The notes below the pieces were generated by a model. That model saw only the letters and a list, made by a program, of their open reading frames with translations, did not search any database and had not been told where the DNA came from. From Clostridium sp. CAG:567 (GTDB lineage: Bacteria; Bacillota; Clostridia; TANB77; CAG-508): a DNA stretch of 19,687 nt. This document shows positions 1 through 7,840 of the stretch, in pieces (the stretch's first letter is position 1; every line of letters begins with the position of its first letter). A program made the position numbers and the translations under genes. The DNA is taken from NCBI GenBank assembly GCA_000437855.1, contig FR902164.1, positions 1 through 19,687 of the forward strand, read 5' to 3'.

Positions 1-8
1 GTTTTCAT
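1..8 (-). CDS. possible start of a downstream gene, cut by the window edge
   Basis: On the minus strand an ATG followed by AAA AC lies at the very edge. A GAGG sequence sits about 10 bases upstream of it and a plausible promoter further upstream. Only two and a half codons are visible, so nothing can be said about the product. It may be a chance ATG. Confidence 0.25.
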
Positions 9-55
9 TTTATACGTGCCTCTTTCTATTTTTCATTTGAATTTTCTCTGTAATT

Positions 56-84
56 ATAATAATATAACTATTTTATTTTTGCAA
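56..84 (-). promoter_or_regulatory. candidate sigma-A promoter downstream of glyS
   Basis: Minus strand: a -35 box TTGCAA (79-84), a 17-bp spacer and a -10 box TATTAT (56-61). It would drive a gene running off the left edge. The region is extremely AT-rich, so a chance match is possible. I see no strong hairpin-plus-U-tract terminator between the glyS stop and this site. Confidence 0.4.
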
Positions 85-115
85 GAATTTATAACAATAT
101 TTTACAATTTTCTTA

Positions 116-1501
116 TTAAAATTGAACTTTCTCATTAATCCAGTTTTCTAGTTCATCAATTTTTACTCTTACTTGTTCCATTGTATCTCTGTCTCTAATT
201 GTAACACATTCATCTTCTAATGTATCGAAATCAATAGTTACACAATATGGTGTTCCTATTTCATCTTCTCTTCTATAACGTTTACCAATACTTCCTGCTT
301 CATCATAATCACACATAAAGTTTTTAGATAATTTTGCATATACTTCTTCTGCTTTTTCACTTAATTTTTTAGAAAGTGGAAGCACAGCTACTTTATATGG
401 TGCTAAAGCAGGATGTAAATGTAATACTGTTCTTACATCTCCTTCTGCAATTTCTTGTTCTTCATAAGCATTACATAAGAAGGCTAAAGTTACACGGTCA
501 CAACCTAATGATGGTTCAACACAATATGGTACAAATTTTTCTCCTGTTTCTTGATCTAAGTAAGTAAAGTCTTCTCCTGAATATTGAGCATGTTGTTTTA
601 AGTCATAATCTGTTCTATCTGCAATACCCCATAATTCTCCCCATCCAAACGGAAATGCAAATTCGATATCTGTTGTACCTTTGCTGTAGAAACATAATTC
701 TTCTGGGCTGTGGTCTCTTAATCTAATTTTTTCTTCTTTCATTCCTAAATTTAAAAGCCAATTTTTACAGAATGCTCTCCAATATTCAAACCATTCCATA
801 TCTGTTCCTGGTTTGCAGAAAAATTCAAGTTCCATTTGTTCAAATTCACGAATTCTAAATATAAAGTTACCTGGTGTAATTTCATTTCTAAATGATTTAC
901 CAACTTGACCAATTCCCATTGGTAGTTTTCTTCTTGTTGTTCTTAGTACGTTTTTAAAGTTTACAAATATACCTTGTGCTGTTTCTGGTCTTAAATAAAT
1001 TTCTGAACTGCTATCTTCTGTAACACCTTGGTATGTTTTGTACATTAAATTGAATTTTCTAATTGGTGTAAAGTTTTGTTCTCCGCATTTAGGACATACA
1101 ATATTATTTTCTTTTATGAAGTTTATCATTTCTTCGTCTGTCATACCGTCTGCAACCATATCTTTATTATTTTCATGAGCCCAATCTTCAATTAGTTTAT
1201 CTGCTCTGTGCCTTGTTTTACAGTTTTTGCAATCTATTAGCGGATCACTAAAACCTCCTACGTGACCAGAAGCTATCCATGTTTTTGGATTCATTAATAT
1301 TGCTGCATCTAAGCCTACATTATATTTGCTTTCTTGCACAAATTTTTTCATCCATGCTTTTTTTACATTGTTTTTTAATTCCACTCCTAAAGGGCCGTAG
1401 TCCCAAGCATTTGCTAGACCTCCATAAATTTCTGAGCCTGGGTAAACAAATCCCCTTGATTTGCACAATGCTACTAGTTTTTCCATTGTTAATTCTGACA
1501 T
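116..1501 (-). CDS. glyS: glycyl-tRNA synthetase, single-chain alpha2 type
   Basis: This enzyme charges tRNA-Gly with glycine using ATP in the cytoplasm. The 461 residues match the usual length of the dimeric class II GlyRS (often called glyQS), not the separate alpha/beta subunit form. Visible parts are: an N-terminal G-x-x-Y-x-G and WDYGPLG region (about 20-38); a zinc-type insertion with C91/C94 and C136/C139; class II motif 2 around FRNE (204-207), running into a long aromatic and acidic strand; motif 3 with EPSLGCDR (329-336); and a C-terminal anticodon-binding domain from about 368. The start has a strong AGGAGG 7 bases upstream. Its leader is almost entirely occupied by the inverted-repeat element at 1523-1632, so no T-box leader of the kind often found before Firmicutes synthetase genes fits between the upstream gene and the start. 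Family identity is secure. Confidence 0.97.
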   Translation of the reverse strand: MSELTMEKLVALCKSRGFVYPGSEIYGGLANAWDYGPLGVELKNNVKKAWMKKFVQESKYNVGLDAAILMNPKTWIASGHVGGFSDPLIDCKNCKTRHRADKLIEDWAHENNKDMVADGMTDEEMINFIKENNIVCPKCGEQNFTPIRKFNLMYKTYQGVTEDSSSEIYLRPETAQGIFVNFKNVLRTTRRKLPMGIGQVGKSFRNEITPGNFIFRIREFEQMELEFFCKPGTDMEWFEYWRAFCKNWLLNLGMKEEKIRLRDHSPEELCFYSKGTTDIEFAFPFGWGELWGIADRTDYDLKQHAQYSGEDFTYLDQETGEKFVPYCVEPSLGCDRVTLAFLCNAYEEQEIAEGDVRTVLHLHPALAPYKVAVLPLSKKLSEKAEEVYAKLSKNFMCDYDEAGSIGKRYRREDEIGTPYCVTIDFDTLEDECVTIRDRDTMEQVRVKIDELENWINEKVQF

Positions 1502-1522
1502 AAAAATTCCTCCTTTTTACTC

Positions 1523-1632
1523 AAGTGTGCCAATGGGGACGGAGAATTTTGGCACATTTTAATTATTGAAACAATTTATTTTAATTAAAGTTATGAAATG
1601 TGCCAAAATTCTCCGTCCCCATTGGCACACTT
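1523..1632. repeat. inverted-repeat element copy 1 (paired REP-like/MITE-like)
   Basis: Perfect 37-bp inverted repeat: arms 1523-1559 and 1596-1632 around a 36-base AT-rich loop. The arm starts AAGTGTGCCAATGGGGACGG. Each arm is also self-complementary: TGTGCCAA (1526-1533) pairs with TTGGCACA (1549-1556) around a 15-base G-rich loop, giving a REP-like hairpin. The same arms recur at 6160-6266. The element begins 1 bp beyond the stop codon of the TVP38-family gene and ends about 20 bp before the glyS start. No ORF or transposase is inside it. From memory, similar GTGCCAATGGGGACGG-type palindromes are scattered through many bacterial genomes; I could not check this. Confidence 0.9.
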
Positions 1633-1633
1633 G

Positions 1634-2374
1634 CTAGAAATCAAAAAAACTTTCATTCCTAGCTTTTATTGTATTTATTGCTTCATCTGTTATTTTATTT
1701 TTATCAAGTTTTCTCATTATTAATACCACAACTGCAACTATTGCAAATGTTACACCATATATAATTAAGCTTAGTTTCCAGTTTCCTTTTAATAAACTTG
1801 CACCAGCTAATGTTGAAGATATTACTGATGGAAATCTTGCAAGTGTAGATATTAATATAAATTCTGTTGGCTTTATTGGTAGTAATGCTGCTATATATGT
1901 TAGCAAGTCTTTTGGTGTTCCTGGTATAAAAAATAGTATAAATATTATATATCTAATTGTTTGAGGATTTTGAAACAATTTACTTTTTTCTATTTTTTCT
2001 ATCTTTTCTGGTTTCACAAATTCATATATAAATTCTCTACCTAATTTATGAACTAGTAAATATATAAATGCTGAGATTATAGCTGCTGATATCATTATAA
2101 ATACTGTTCCACATAGTCCACCATAGCATAACCCTGCTAATATTTCTATTGGTTCACCTGGTATTATAAATAAAAATATTTGTGCAAACTGAAGTCCAAA
2201 TAGCATTAAGAATCCCATAAAACCAGATTCATTTATTTTTTGCTTGAAAGCTTGTTGCCCTGCCTCGTTTGATAGTTCCTTAAATGTTGGAATTAAATAT
2301 ACTGTTGTTATTGCCATTATTGCTATTACTACTATCAATAATATTATTTTAAATATTTTAGTTTTTTGTTTCAT
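1634..2374 (-). CDS. TVP38/TMEM64 (SNARE-associated/VTT) family membrane protein
   Basis: A 246-residue polytopic inner-membrane protein. Hydrophobic segments lie at about 9-29, 53-75, 83-110, 140-160, 165-190 and 198-222. Family marks are the re-entrant-like IIPGEP...AG segment (about 70-85) and the second FFIPGTPKDLL segment (about 148-158), followed by LARFPSVISSTLAG. TVP38/TMEM64 and DedA relatives are linked to lipid or small-molecule translocation and membrane homeostasis, but the substrate here is unknown. The ABC exporter gene upstream ends only 14 bp away, so the three genes are probably co-transcribed. A GAGG lies 4 bases before the ATG. The stop codon is followed after 1 bp by the inverted-repeat element, which may end this transcript. 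Confidence 0.85.
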   Translation of the reverse strand: MKQKTKIFKIILLIVVIAIMAITTVYLIPTFKELSNEAGQQAFKQKINESGFMGFLMLFGLQFAQIFLFIIPGEPIEILAGLCYGGLCGTVFIMISAAIISAFIYLLVHKLGREFIYEFVKPEKIEKIEKSKLFQNPQTIRYIIFILFFIPGTPKDLLTYIAALLPIKPTEFILISTLARFPSVISSTLAGASLLKGNWKLSLIIYGVTFAIVAVVVLIMRKLDKNKITDEAINTIKARNESFFDF

Positions 2375-2388
2375 TTTTCCTCTTTTCT

Positions 2389-4212
2389 TTATACGGCCTC
2401 ATCATCACAATCTTGAAATTGTGAATTGTATAGGCTAGCATAAAAGCCACCCTTCTCTAATAGTTCTTCATGCGTTCCTTGTTCTATAATGTCTCCTTCA
2501 TTCATTACTAATATTAAGTCAGCATTTTTTATTGTAGATAATCTGTGTGCTATTATAAAGCTTGTTCTTCCTTTCATTAGATTGTCCATTGCTGCTTGTA
2601 TTTGTTCTTCCGTTCTTGTATCTATTGAGCTTGTAGCTTCATCTAATATTAGTATTTCTGGGTTTGTTAATATAACTCTTGCTATTGTTAATAATTGTTT
2701 TTGACCTTGTGATATATTATTTGATTCTTCATCAATTACCATATCATAACCCTTTGGTAAAGTTTGTATAAAATGATGAACATGTGCTGCTTTTGCTGCT
2801 TCTATTACATCTTCGTCTGTTGCGTCAGGTTTTCCATATTTGATGTTTTCTTTGATTGTTCCACCAAATAGCCATGTATCTTGAAGCACCATCCCAAATA
2901 CTTTTCTTAAATCTCCACGTTTAAATTCTTGTATATTATGTCCATCAACTAATATTGCACCTTTATTTACATCATAAAATCTCATTAAAAGTTTTACTAT
3001 TGTAGTTTTACCTGCACCAGTTGGACCAACAATTGCAATTTTTTGTCCATCTTTTACAGTTTCATTAAAGTCATGTATTATAACTTTATCTTCGTTATAT
3101 CCAAATTGCACATGGTCAAATGTTACATTGCCTTTTATACCTTCTGTTGATATAGCATTTTCTGGATCTTGTTCTTCTTCTGGTTCTTCTAAAAACTCTA
3201 ATATTCTTTCAGATGCTGCTACCATTGCTTGTAGCATACTTGAAATTTCTGCTATTTCATTTATTGGTCTTGTAAATTGTTTGTCATATTGAATAAATGA
3301 TTGTATATTACCAACTGTAATTTTTCCTTGCACAGCTAAATATCCACCTAAAACTGCTATTCCAACATAACCAATATTTCCCGCAAAATTCATTATAGGG
3401 TACATTAAACCTGACATAAAATGTGATTTCCATCCTGAAGTATATAGCTCATCATTTAATTTTGCAAAAGCTTCTGCTTCTTCATTTTCTCTATTAAATA
3501 CTTTTACTATTGTATGTCCACCATATATTTCTTCCACTTGACCATTTACATGTCCTAAATAGTCTTGTTGTTGTTTAAAGTATTTTTGTGATTTCTTTAC
3601 TATAAATTTTACTAATATTACTGCAACTGGTATTATTGCAAGTGATACCAATGTCATGCTAACGCTTATTGTTAGCATCATTATAAATATACCTATAAGT
3701 GTACATAATGCTGTAATTATTGATGTAATACTTTGATTCATATTTTGTGAAAATGTATCTATATCATTTGTTATAACTGATAATACTTCACCATTTGTTT
3801 TTTTATCAAAGTATTTCATTGGCAAATGATTTATTTTTTGTGCCACTTCATTTCTTAGTCTATATGTTAATTTTTGTGATACATTTGTCATTACTAAACT
3901 TTGTATTGCTGTAAATATCATACTTATAACATATAGTACAACTAAGGTAAGCAAAATGCTTGCTATTTTTGCAAAGTCAATTCCACCTGTACCTGACATT
4001 TTGTTTACTAAACCATTAAATATCTCTGTTGTTGCATTTCCAGAAATTTTTGGACCTACTATTGTAAACACTGTACTTCCTATTGCAAATGTTAGCACTA
4101 TTAGTAATTGCCATTTATAATCAAGTAAATATTTTTTAAATATTTTCTTTGCAGTACCTTTGAAGTCTTTTGCTTTTTCTGTTTGCTTATTTGACTTTCT
4201 ATTTCCTTTCAT
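2389..4212 (-). CDS. ABC exporter half-transporter, catalytic-site subunit of a heterodimer
   Basis: A 607-residue fused membrane and ATPase protein of the type I (multidrug/lipid) exporter class. A six-helix membrane domain (about 35-325) precedes the nucleotide-binding domain. That domain has Walker A GPTGAGKTT (396-404), a signature written ISQGQ (500-504) instead of LSGGQ, Walker B ILILDEAT with the catalytic Glu at 525, and H-loop His 556. The Walker B Glu and H-loop His are intact while the signature is degenerate. This complements the partner encoded just upstream, which has the reverse pattern; the pair should form one working and one degenerate ATP site, as in BmrCD, LmrCD or TM287/288. 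The RBS is AAAGGA, 7 bases before the ATG. The exported substrate cannot be told from the sequence. Confidence 0.93.
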   Translation of the reverse strand: MKGNRKSNKQTEKAKDFKGTAKKIFKKYLLDYKWQLLIVLTFAIGSTVFTIVGPKISGNATTEIFNGLVNKMSGTGGIDFAKIASILLTLVVLYVISMIFTAIQSLVMTNVSQKLTYRLRNEVAQKINHLPMKYFDKKTNGEVLSVITNDIDTFSQNMNQSITSIITALCTLIGIFIMMLTISVSMTLVSLAIIPVAVILVKFIVKKSQKYFKQQQDYLGHVNGQVEEIYGGHTIVKVFNRENEEAEAFAKLNDELYTSGWKSHFMSGLMYPIMNFAGNIGYVGIAVLGGYLAVQGKITVGNIQSFIQYDKQFTRPINEIAEISSMLQAMVAASERILEFLEEPEEEQDPENAISTEGIKGNVTFDHVQFGYNEDKVIIHDFNETVKDGQKIAIVGPTGAGKTTIVKLLMRFYDVNKGAILVDGHNIQEFKRGDLRKVFGMVLQDTWLFGGTIKENIKYGKPDATDEDVIEAAKAAHVHHFIQTLPKGYDMVIDEESNNISQGQKQLLTIARVILTNPEILILDEATSSIDTRTEEQIQAAMDNLMKGRTSFIIAHRLSTIKNADLILVMNEGDIIEQGTHEELLEKGGFYASLYNSQFQDCDDEAV

Positions 4213-4238
4213 TTTTTATTCCTTTCTATTTTTCTAGA

Positions 4239-4291
4239 TAGTTCTATTTATATAGAGCACACTGTGCTCCGCTACATTTTCTCATAGACTA
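4239..4291 (-). promoter_or_regulatory. structured intergenic region between the two ABC genes
   Basis: The 89-bp gap between the two half-transporter genes contains a perfect 7-bp palindrome, GAGCACA-C-TGTGCTC (4255-4269). This is enclosed by a second pairing of 4284-4291 with 4239-4247 (eight pairs with one bulge). On the minus-strand transcript this makes a stem carrying a GC-rich hairpin just upstream of the next gene's RBS. No U-tract follows, so it is not a standard terminator. It could be a processing or stability element, or a protein-binding palindrome. Confidence 0.5.
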
Positions 4292-4301
4292 CTTAACACT
4301 A

Positions 4302-6056
4302 TCATTCTAATTCTTCTGCAGAAAGCTGTGATAATGCAATTTGTTTATATACTTCACAATTTTGCATAAGTTCTTTATGAGTTCCTTTTCCTGCAATTTT
4401 TCCGTCATCTAATACAATTATTTGATCAGCATTTAAAACTGTATTTATTCTTTGTGCAACTATAATTACTGTTTTATTTTGTGTCTTTTCAGACAAAGCT
4501 GTTCTTAATTTTGCATCAGTTTTGTAGTCAAGTGCTGAAAAACTATCATCAAATACAAATATTTCAGGGTCTTTTGCAATTGCTCTTGCAATTGATAAAC
4601 GTTGTTTTTGCCCACCTGATACATTGCTTCCGCCTTGTGCTATTTCTGATTTATATTTATCATTTTTAGTATCAATAAATTCTGTTGCTTGTGATATTTC
4701 TGCTGCTAATTTCATTTTGTCATCTGACATATTTTCATCACTATATTTTATATTGCTTTCTATTGTACCAGAGAATAGAACTCCTTTTTGTGGTACAAAA
4801 CCTATTACACTTCTTAATTCTTTTTGTGTAACATCTTTAATGTTTACTCCATCAATTAATATTTCACCTTTTGTAACATCATAGAAACGAGGTATTAAAT
4901 TTACAACTGTAGATTTACCACTTCCTGTACTACCTATAATTGCTGTTGTTTTTCCTGGTTCTGCTACAAAGTTTATATCACATAATAGTGGTTCATCTGC
5001 ATCAGGATATTGGAAAGTAACATTTTTAAACTCTACTATTCCTTTTTTACTTTCATCAAAATGTTTTGGATCTTCTGGGTCTTTTATACTGTTTTCTCTA
5101 TCTAATACTTCATTAATACGTTTTGCTGATACACTTGCTCTTGGAAGAACAATTGATATCATTGATATCATTAAAAATGCCATTACAATTTGCATTGTGT
5201 ATTGTAAGAAAGCCATTATATCTCCAACTTGAATTGCATTTATATCTACATTTTTTGCTCCAACCCAAATTATTAATAAAGAAATAAGGTTCATTACAAG
5301 CATTAAAAAAGGCATCATTAAGTTCATTGCATTATTAACAAACATAAAGTTTTTCATTAGATTTTTGTTTGCTTTTTCAAATCTATCTTCTTCTTTTTTC
5401 TCTGTGTTAAATGCTCTAATTACTGGTATACCTGTAAGCATTTCTCTTGATACTAGGTTTAGTTTATCAACTAGTTCTTGCATTTTTTTAAATTTTGGCA
5501 TTGCTACAACAAATAGTAATAGTACAATCATTAGTATTGCTCCAAGTGCAACTCCTATTATCCATGCCATTGGGTTTTGTTTTAAGGCTATAACTTTAAA
5601 TAGTCCACCTATACCAATTACAGGCGCATATACAATTACTCTAAACATCATTGATACTACATTTTGTATTTGTTGAATATCATTTGTACTACGTGTAATT
5701 AATGATGCTGTTGAAAATTCCTTAAACTCACTAATTGAAAATCCTAATATTTTTCTAAATATTTTTTCTCTTAAATTCTTTCCAAGTCTTGCTCCAACAC
5801 GAGATGACAAAAACATTACTGATATTCCACAAATCATACTAACAGCCGCTACTGCTAGCATTTTTAATCCTTCTATCCATATATATTGACTTTGGTAGTT
5901 ATTTGGATCAACTATTGCTTCTGTTATTCCATTGTTTACTATTCTTGTTATGTAATCTGGCAATGATAAATCGACATACGCTTGAATTACAAGTAATACT
6001 ACAATTATAGCAATTGTTATCCATGACTGTTTCAAGTTTTTTAATATTTTAAACAT
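4302..6056 (-). CDS. ABC exporter half-transporter, degenerate-site subunit of a heterodimer
   Basis: A 584-residue partner of the gene just downstream. A six-helix membrane domain (about 12-310) is followed by an ATPase domain. The ATPase has Walker A GSTGSGKST (375-383) and a canonical signature VSGGQ (479-483). Walker B reads FVFDD, with Asp 504 where the catalytic Glu is expected, and the H-loop position carries Gln 535 (VAQR) instead of His. Those two substitutions predict a non-hydrolysing site in this subunit, while its good signature completes the working site of its partner. I place the start at 6056 because AAAGGA lies 8 bases upstream. The in-frame ATG at 6107 has no RBS and overlaps the region just upstream of the expected transcription start. 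The promoter and an inverted repeat lie immediately upstream. Confidence 0.92.
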   Translation of the reverse strand: MFKILKNLKQSWITIAIIVVLLVIQAYVDLSLPDYITRIVNNGITEAIVDPNNYQSQYIWIEGLKMLAVAAVSMICGISVMFLSSRVGARLGKNLREKIFRKILGFSISEFKEFSTASLITRSTNDIQQIQNVVSMMFRVIVYAPVIGIGGLFKVIALKQNPMAWIIGVALGAILMIVLLLFVVAMPKFKKMQELVDKLNLVSREMLTGIPVIRAFNTEKKEEDRFEKANKNLMKNFMFVNNAMNLMMPFLMLVMNLISLLIIWVGAKNVDINAIQVGDIMAFLQYTMQIVMAFLMISMISIVLPRASVSAKRINEVLDRENSIKDPEDPKHFDESKKGIVEFKNVTFQYPDADEPLLCDINFVAEPGKTTAIIGSTGSGKSTVVNLIPRFYDVTKGEILIDGVNIKDVTQKELRSVIGFVPQKGVLFSGTIESNIKYSDENMSDDKMKLAAEISQATEFIDTKNDKYKSEIAQGGSNVSGGQKQRLSIARAIAKDPEIFVFDDSFSALDYKTDAKLRTALSEKTQNKTVIIVAQRINTVLNADQIIVLDDGKIAGKGTHKELMQNCEVYKQIALSQLSAEELE

Positions 6057-6080
6057 TTGTTTATTCCTTTCTATCAAATT

Positions 6081-6121
6081 AATAGCATTATGCCTTATAT
6101 TATACATGACACAATGCTATT
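6081..6121. promoter_or_regulatory. candidate operator: 12-bp inverted repeat around the ABC promoter -10
   Basis: The arms AATAGCATTATG (6081-6092) and CACAATGCTATT (6110-6121) are inverted copies with one mismatch (nine consecutive pairs at the outer ends), separated by 17 bp. The -10 box lies in the spacer and the -35 box abuts the right arm. A dimeric or tetrameric repressor bound here would block RNA polymerase. No regulator gene is adjacent. Confidence 0.6.
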
Positions 6122-6127
6122 TGTTAA
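6099..6127 (-). promoter_or_regulatory. sigma-A promoter of the ABC exporter operon
   Basis: Minus strand: a -35 box TTAACA (6122-6127), a 17-bp spacer and a perfect -10 box TATAAT (6099-6104). Transcription should start near 6092, about 35 bases before the chosen ATG at 6056. It is one of the best promoter matches in the window and separates the exporter genes from fmt upstream. Confidence 0.75.
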
Positions 6128-6159
6128 CATTTTTCACACAAATTTTATATTTCTTTAGG

Positions 6160-6266
6160 AAGTGTGCCAATGGGGACGGAGAATTTTGGCACATTTTAAT
6201 TATACTAAAATAAACTACTTAAAATAGAAAAATGTGCCAAAATTCTCCGTCCCCATTGGCACACTT
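6160..6266. repeat. inverted-repeat element copy 2 (paired REP-like/MITE-like)
   Basis: Arms 6160-6196 and 6230-6266 are identical to those of the copy at 1523-1632 (37 of 37 bases), but the 33-base loop is a different AT-rich sequence. The element directly abuts the fmt stop codon (6267-6269) with no base between. On the fmt transcript the first arm folds as TGTGCCAA...TTGGCACA followed by TTTTT, which resembles an intrinsic terminator. No gene is encoded within it. Confidence 0.9.
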
Positions 6267-7253
6267 TTATTCTAATATGCTTCCTGCTTGTATGCTGTTT
6301 CCTCTTAGGAATTCTGAAGTACTCATTCTCTTTGCATTTTCCGCTTGTATTTCAAGTATTTGCAATATTCCTTGTTTTGCTTTAATAAATAGCCCTTGCT
6401 TTGGATTTGTAAATAATATTGTTCCTTCTTCTAAATTATTTAGTCTATGTTTATATTCTTTTAAGTCAGAAAACTTTTCTACTAATTCTTGTTCAGACAT
6501 CACTTTTGCTTTCCAGAATTTTATCTTTTTTCCATTTAAAAATGTATATGCTCCCATTATTGGGTTTAGCCCTCTAATTAGGTTTTTAATTTGTTCTGCA
6601 GTTTGATTTTGCCAATCTATTTTTGCCATTTCTTTATTAAGCATTGGAGCCATTGTAAAATCTTCTCCTTGCTTTTCTCTTGGTGCTTTTCCTTGTTCTA
6701 TCAGGTCAAGAGTTTTTACTAATAATTCTCCTCCAATTTTAGTTAACCTGTTCCAAAGTTCTCCTGTAGTTTCATCATCACCTATTTCTACTTCTTGTTT
6801 TAAAATCATATCTCCAGTATCCATTCCTGCATCCATATACATTGTAGTAATTCCTGTTGTTTTATCTCCATTTAATACTGCCCATTGTATTGGTGCAGCT
6901 CCTCTATATTTTGGAAGCAATGAACCATGAACATTTATACAACCTAATTTTGGAATATCTAGCAATTCTTGTGGTAGTATTTTTCCATAAGCTACAACAC
7001 AAATAACATCTGGTTTTAATTCTTTTATTTGGTTAATAAATTCTTCATTATTTCTTACTTTTATTGGTTGATAGATTCTTAAGTTCTTTTCCATGGCATA
7101 TTCTTTAACTGGAGAGCCAATCATTTTCATTCCTCTACCTTGTGGTTTATCTGGATTAGTTACAACTGCTAATATGTTATGATTTGCTTCTACCAAGCAC
7201 TTTAAACTTTCTTTTGCAAAATCAGGTGTACCCATAAATACAATATTAAGCAT
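6267..7253 (-). CDS. fmt: methionyl-tRNA formyltransferase
   Basis: Transfers a formyl group from 10-formyl-tetrahydrofolate to Met-tRNAi for translation initiation. The 328 residues comprise an N-terminal formyltransferase fold and a C-terminal tRNA-binding domain (about 205-328). The start has MGTPDFA. The active-site segment is INVHGSLLPKYRGAAPIQ, with N107 and H109. The second catalytic stretch is MDAGMDTGD, with D145; this Asn-His-Asp spacing is that of the family. GGAGG lies 7 bases before the ATG, and the gene starts 20 bp after def. The def-fmt pair is classical: Fmt adds the formyl group and Def removes it later. FolD, encoded in the same window, makes the folate donor's precursor. 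The stop codon abuts the inverted-repeat element. Confidence 0.97.
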   Translation of the reverse strand: MLNIVFMGTPDFAKESLKCLVEANHNILAVVTNPDKPQGRGMKMIGSPVKEYAMEKNLRIYQPIKVRNNEEFINQIKELKPDVICVVAYGKILPQELLDIPKLGCINVHGSLLPKYRGAAPIQWAVLNGDKTTGITTMYMDAGMDTGDMILKQEVEIGDDETTGELWNRLTKIGGELLVKTLDLIEQGKAPREKQGEDFTMAPMLNKEMAKIDWQNQTAEQIKNLIRGLNPIMGAYTFLNGKKIKFWKAKVMSEQELVEKFSDLKEYKHRLNNLEEGTILFTNPKQGLFIKAKQGILQILEIQAENAKRMSTSEFLRGNSIQAGSILE

Positions 7254-7273
7254 TTGTTTCCCTCCTTAATTTT

Positions 7274-7759
7274 TTATTTTTTATTCTCATCAGGTGTAAT
7301 GTACTCTAATGTTCCTGGAATAATTTTGTCTACAAACAAAACGCCATCTAAGTGATCTATTTCATGTGCTAAAGCTTGTGCTAAAAGTCCTTCACCTTCT
7401 ATTTTTACTTTTTTACCCTTTTCATTTAAAGCTTCTACTTCTATTTTTTCTGGTCTAACTATTTTTCCAAATTGATTTGGAAAACTTAAGCATCCTTCTT
7501 CAACTTCTTGTGAACTACTTTCTTTTATGATTTTAGGGTTTATTAATTTTATAGGTCCTTTATCATTGTATAAGTCAATTACTATTATTCTTTTTAAAAT
7601 TCCTATCTGTGGTCCCGCTAATCCCACTCCATCATATTTGTGCATAGTTTCAACCATGTCATTCAATATTTCTACTATTTTTTCATCAACTACATCAACT
7701 TCTCTTGATTTTTTTCTTAGTATCTCATCTCCTGCTTGTCTTATAAGTCTTATTGCCAA
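7274..7759 (-). CDS. def: peptide deformylase
   Basis: Removes the N-formyl group from new proteins; a metal enzyme acting at the ribosome exit. The 161 residues carry all three deformylase motifs: GVGLAGPQ (44-51, with Gly where Ala is more common), EEGCLS with metal ligand C90, and AHEIDH with H132, E133 and H136. The start codon is TTG at 7759, not ATG; an AGGAGG 8 bases upstream and the standard family N-terminus (AIRLIRQAGDEILR) support it. The gene lies 173 bp after the end of priA, a gap holding a long hairpin, and 20 bp before fmt. TTG initiation may hold translation down. Confidence 0.96.
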   Translation of the reverse strand: MAIRLIRQAGDEILRKKSREVDVVDEKIVEILNDMVETMHKYDGVGLAGPQIGILKRIIVIDLYNDKGPIKLINPKIIKESSSQEVEEGCLSFPNQFGKIVRPEKIEVEALNEKGKKVKIEGEGLLAQALAHEIDHLDGVLFVDKIIPGTLEYITPDENKK

Positions 7760-7840
7760 AGTCGTTTCCTCCTATTCTAATTTTTATCTCTCCTATTAAT
7801 TTAAATGTTAATTTTTAAAAGAATTAGTATATTGCGCGGA

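Noticed and set aside
6057..6107. ABC exporter start at ATG 6107
   Set aside because: It sits at or upstream of the predicted transcription start and lacks an RBS; ATG 6056 has AAAGGA upstream.
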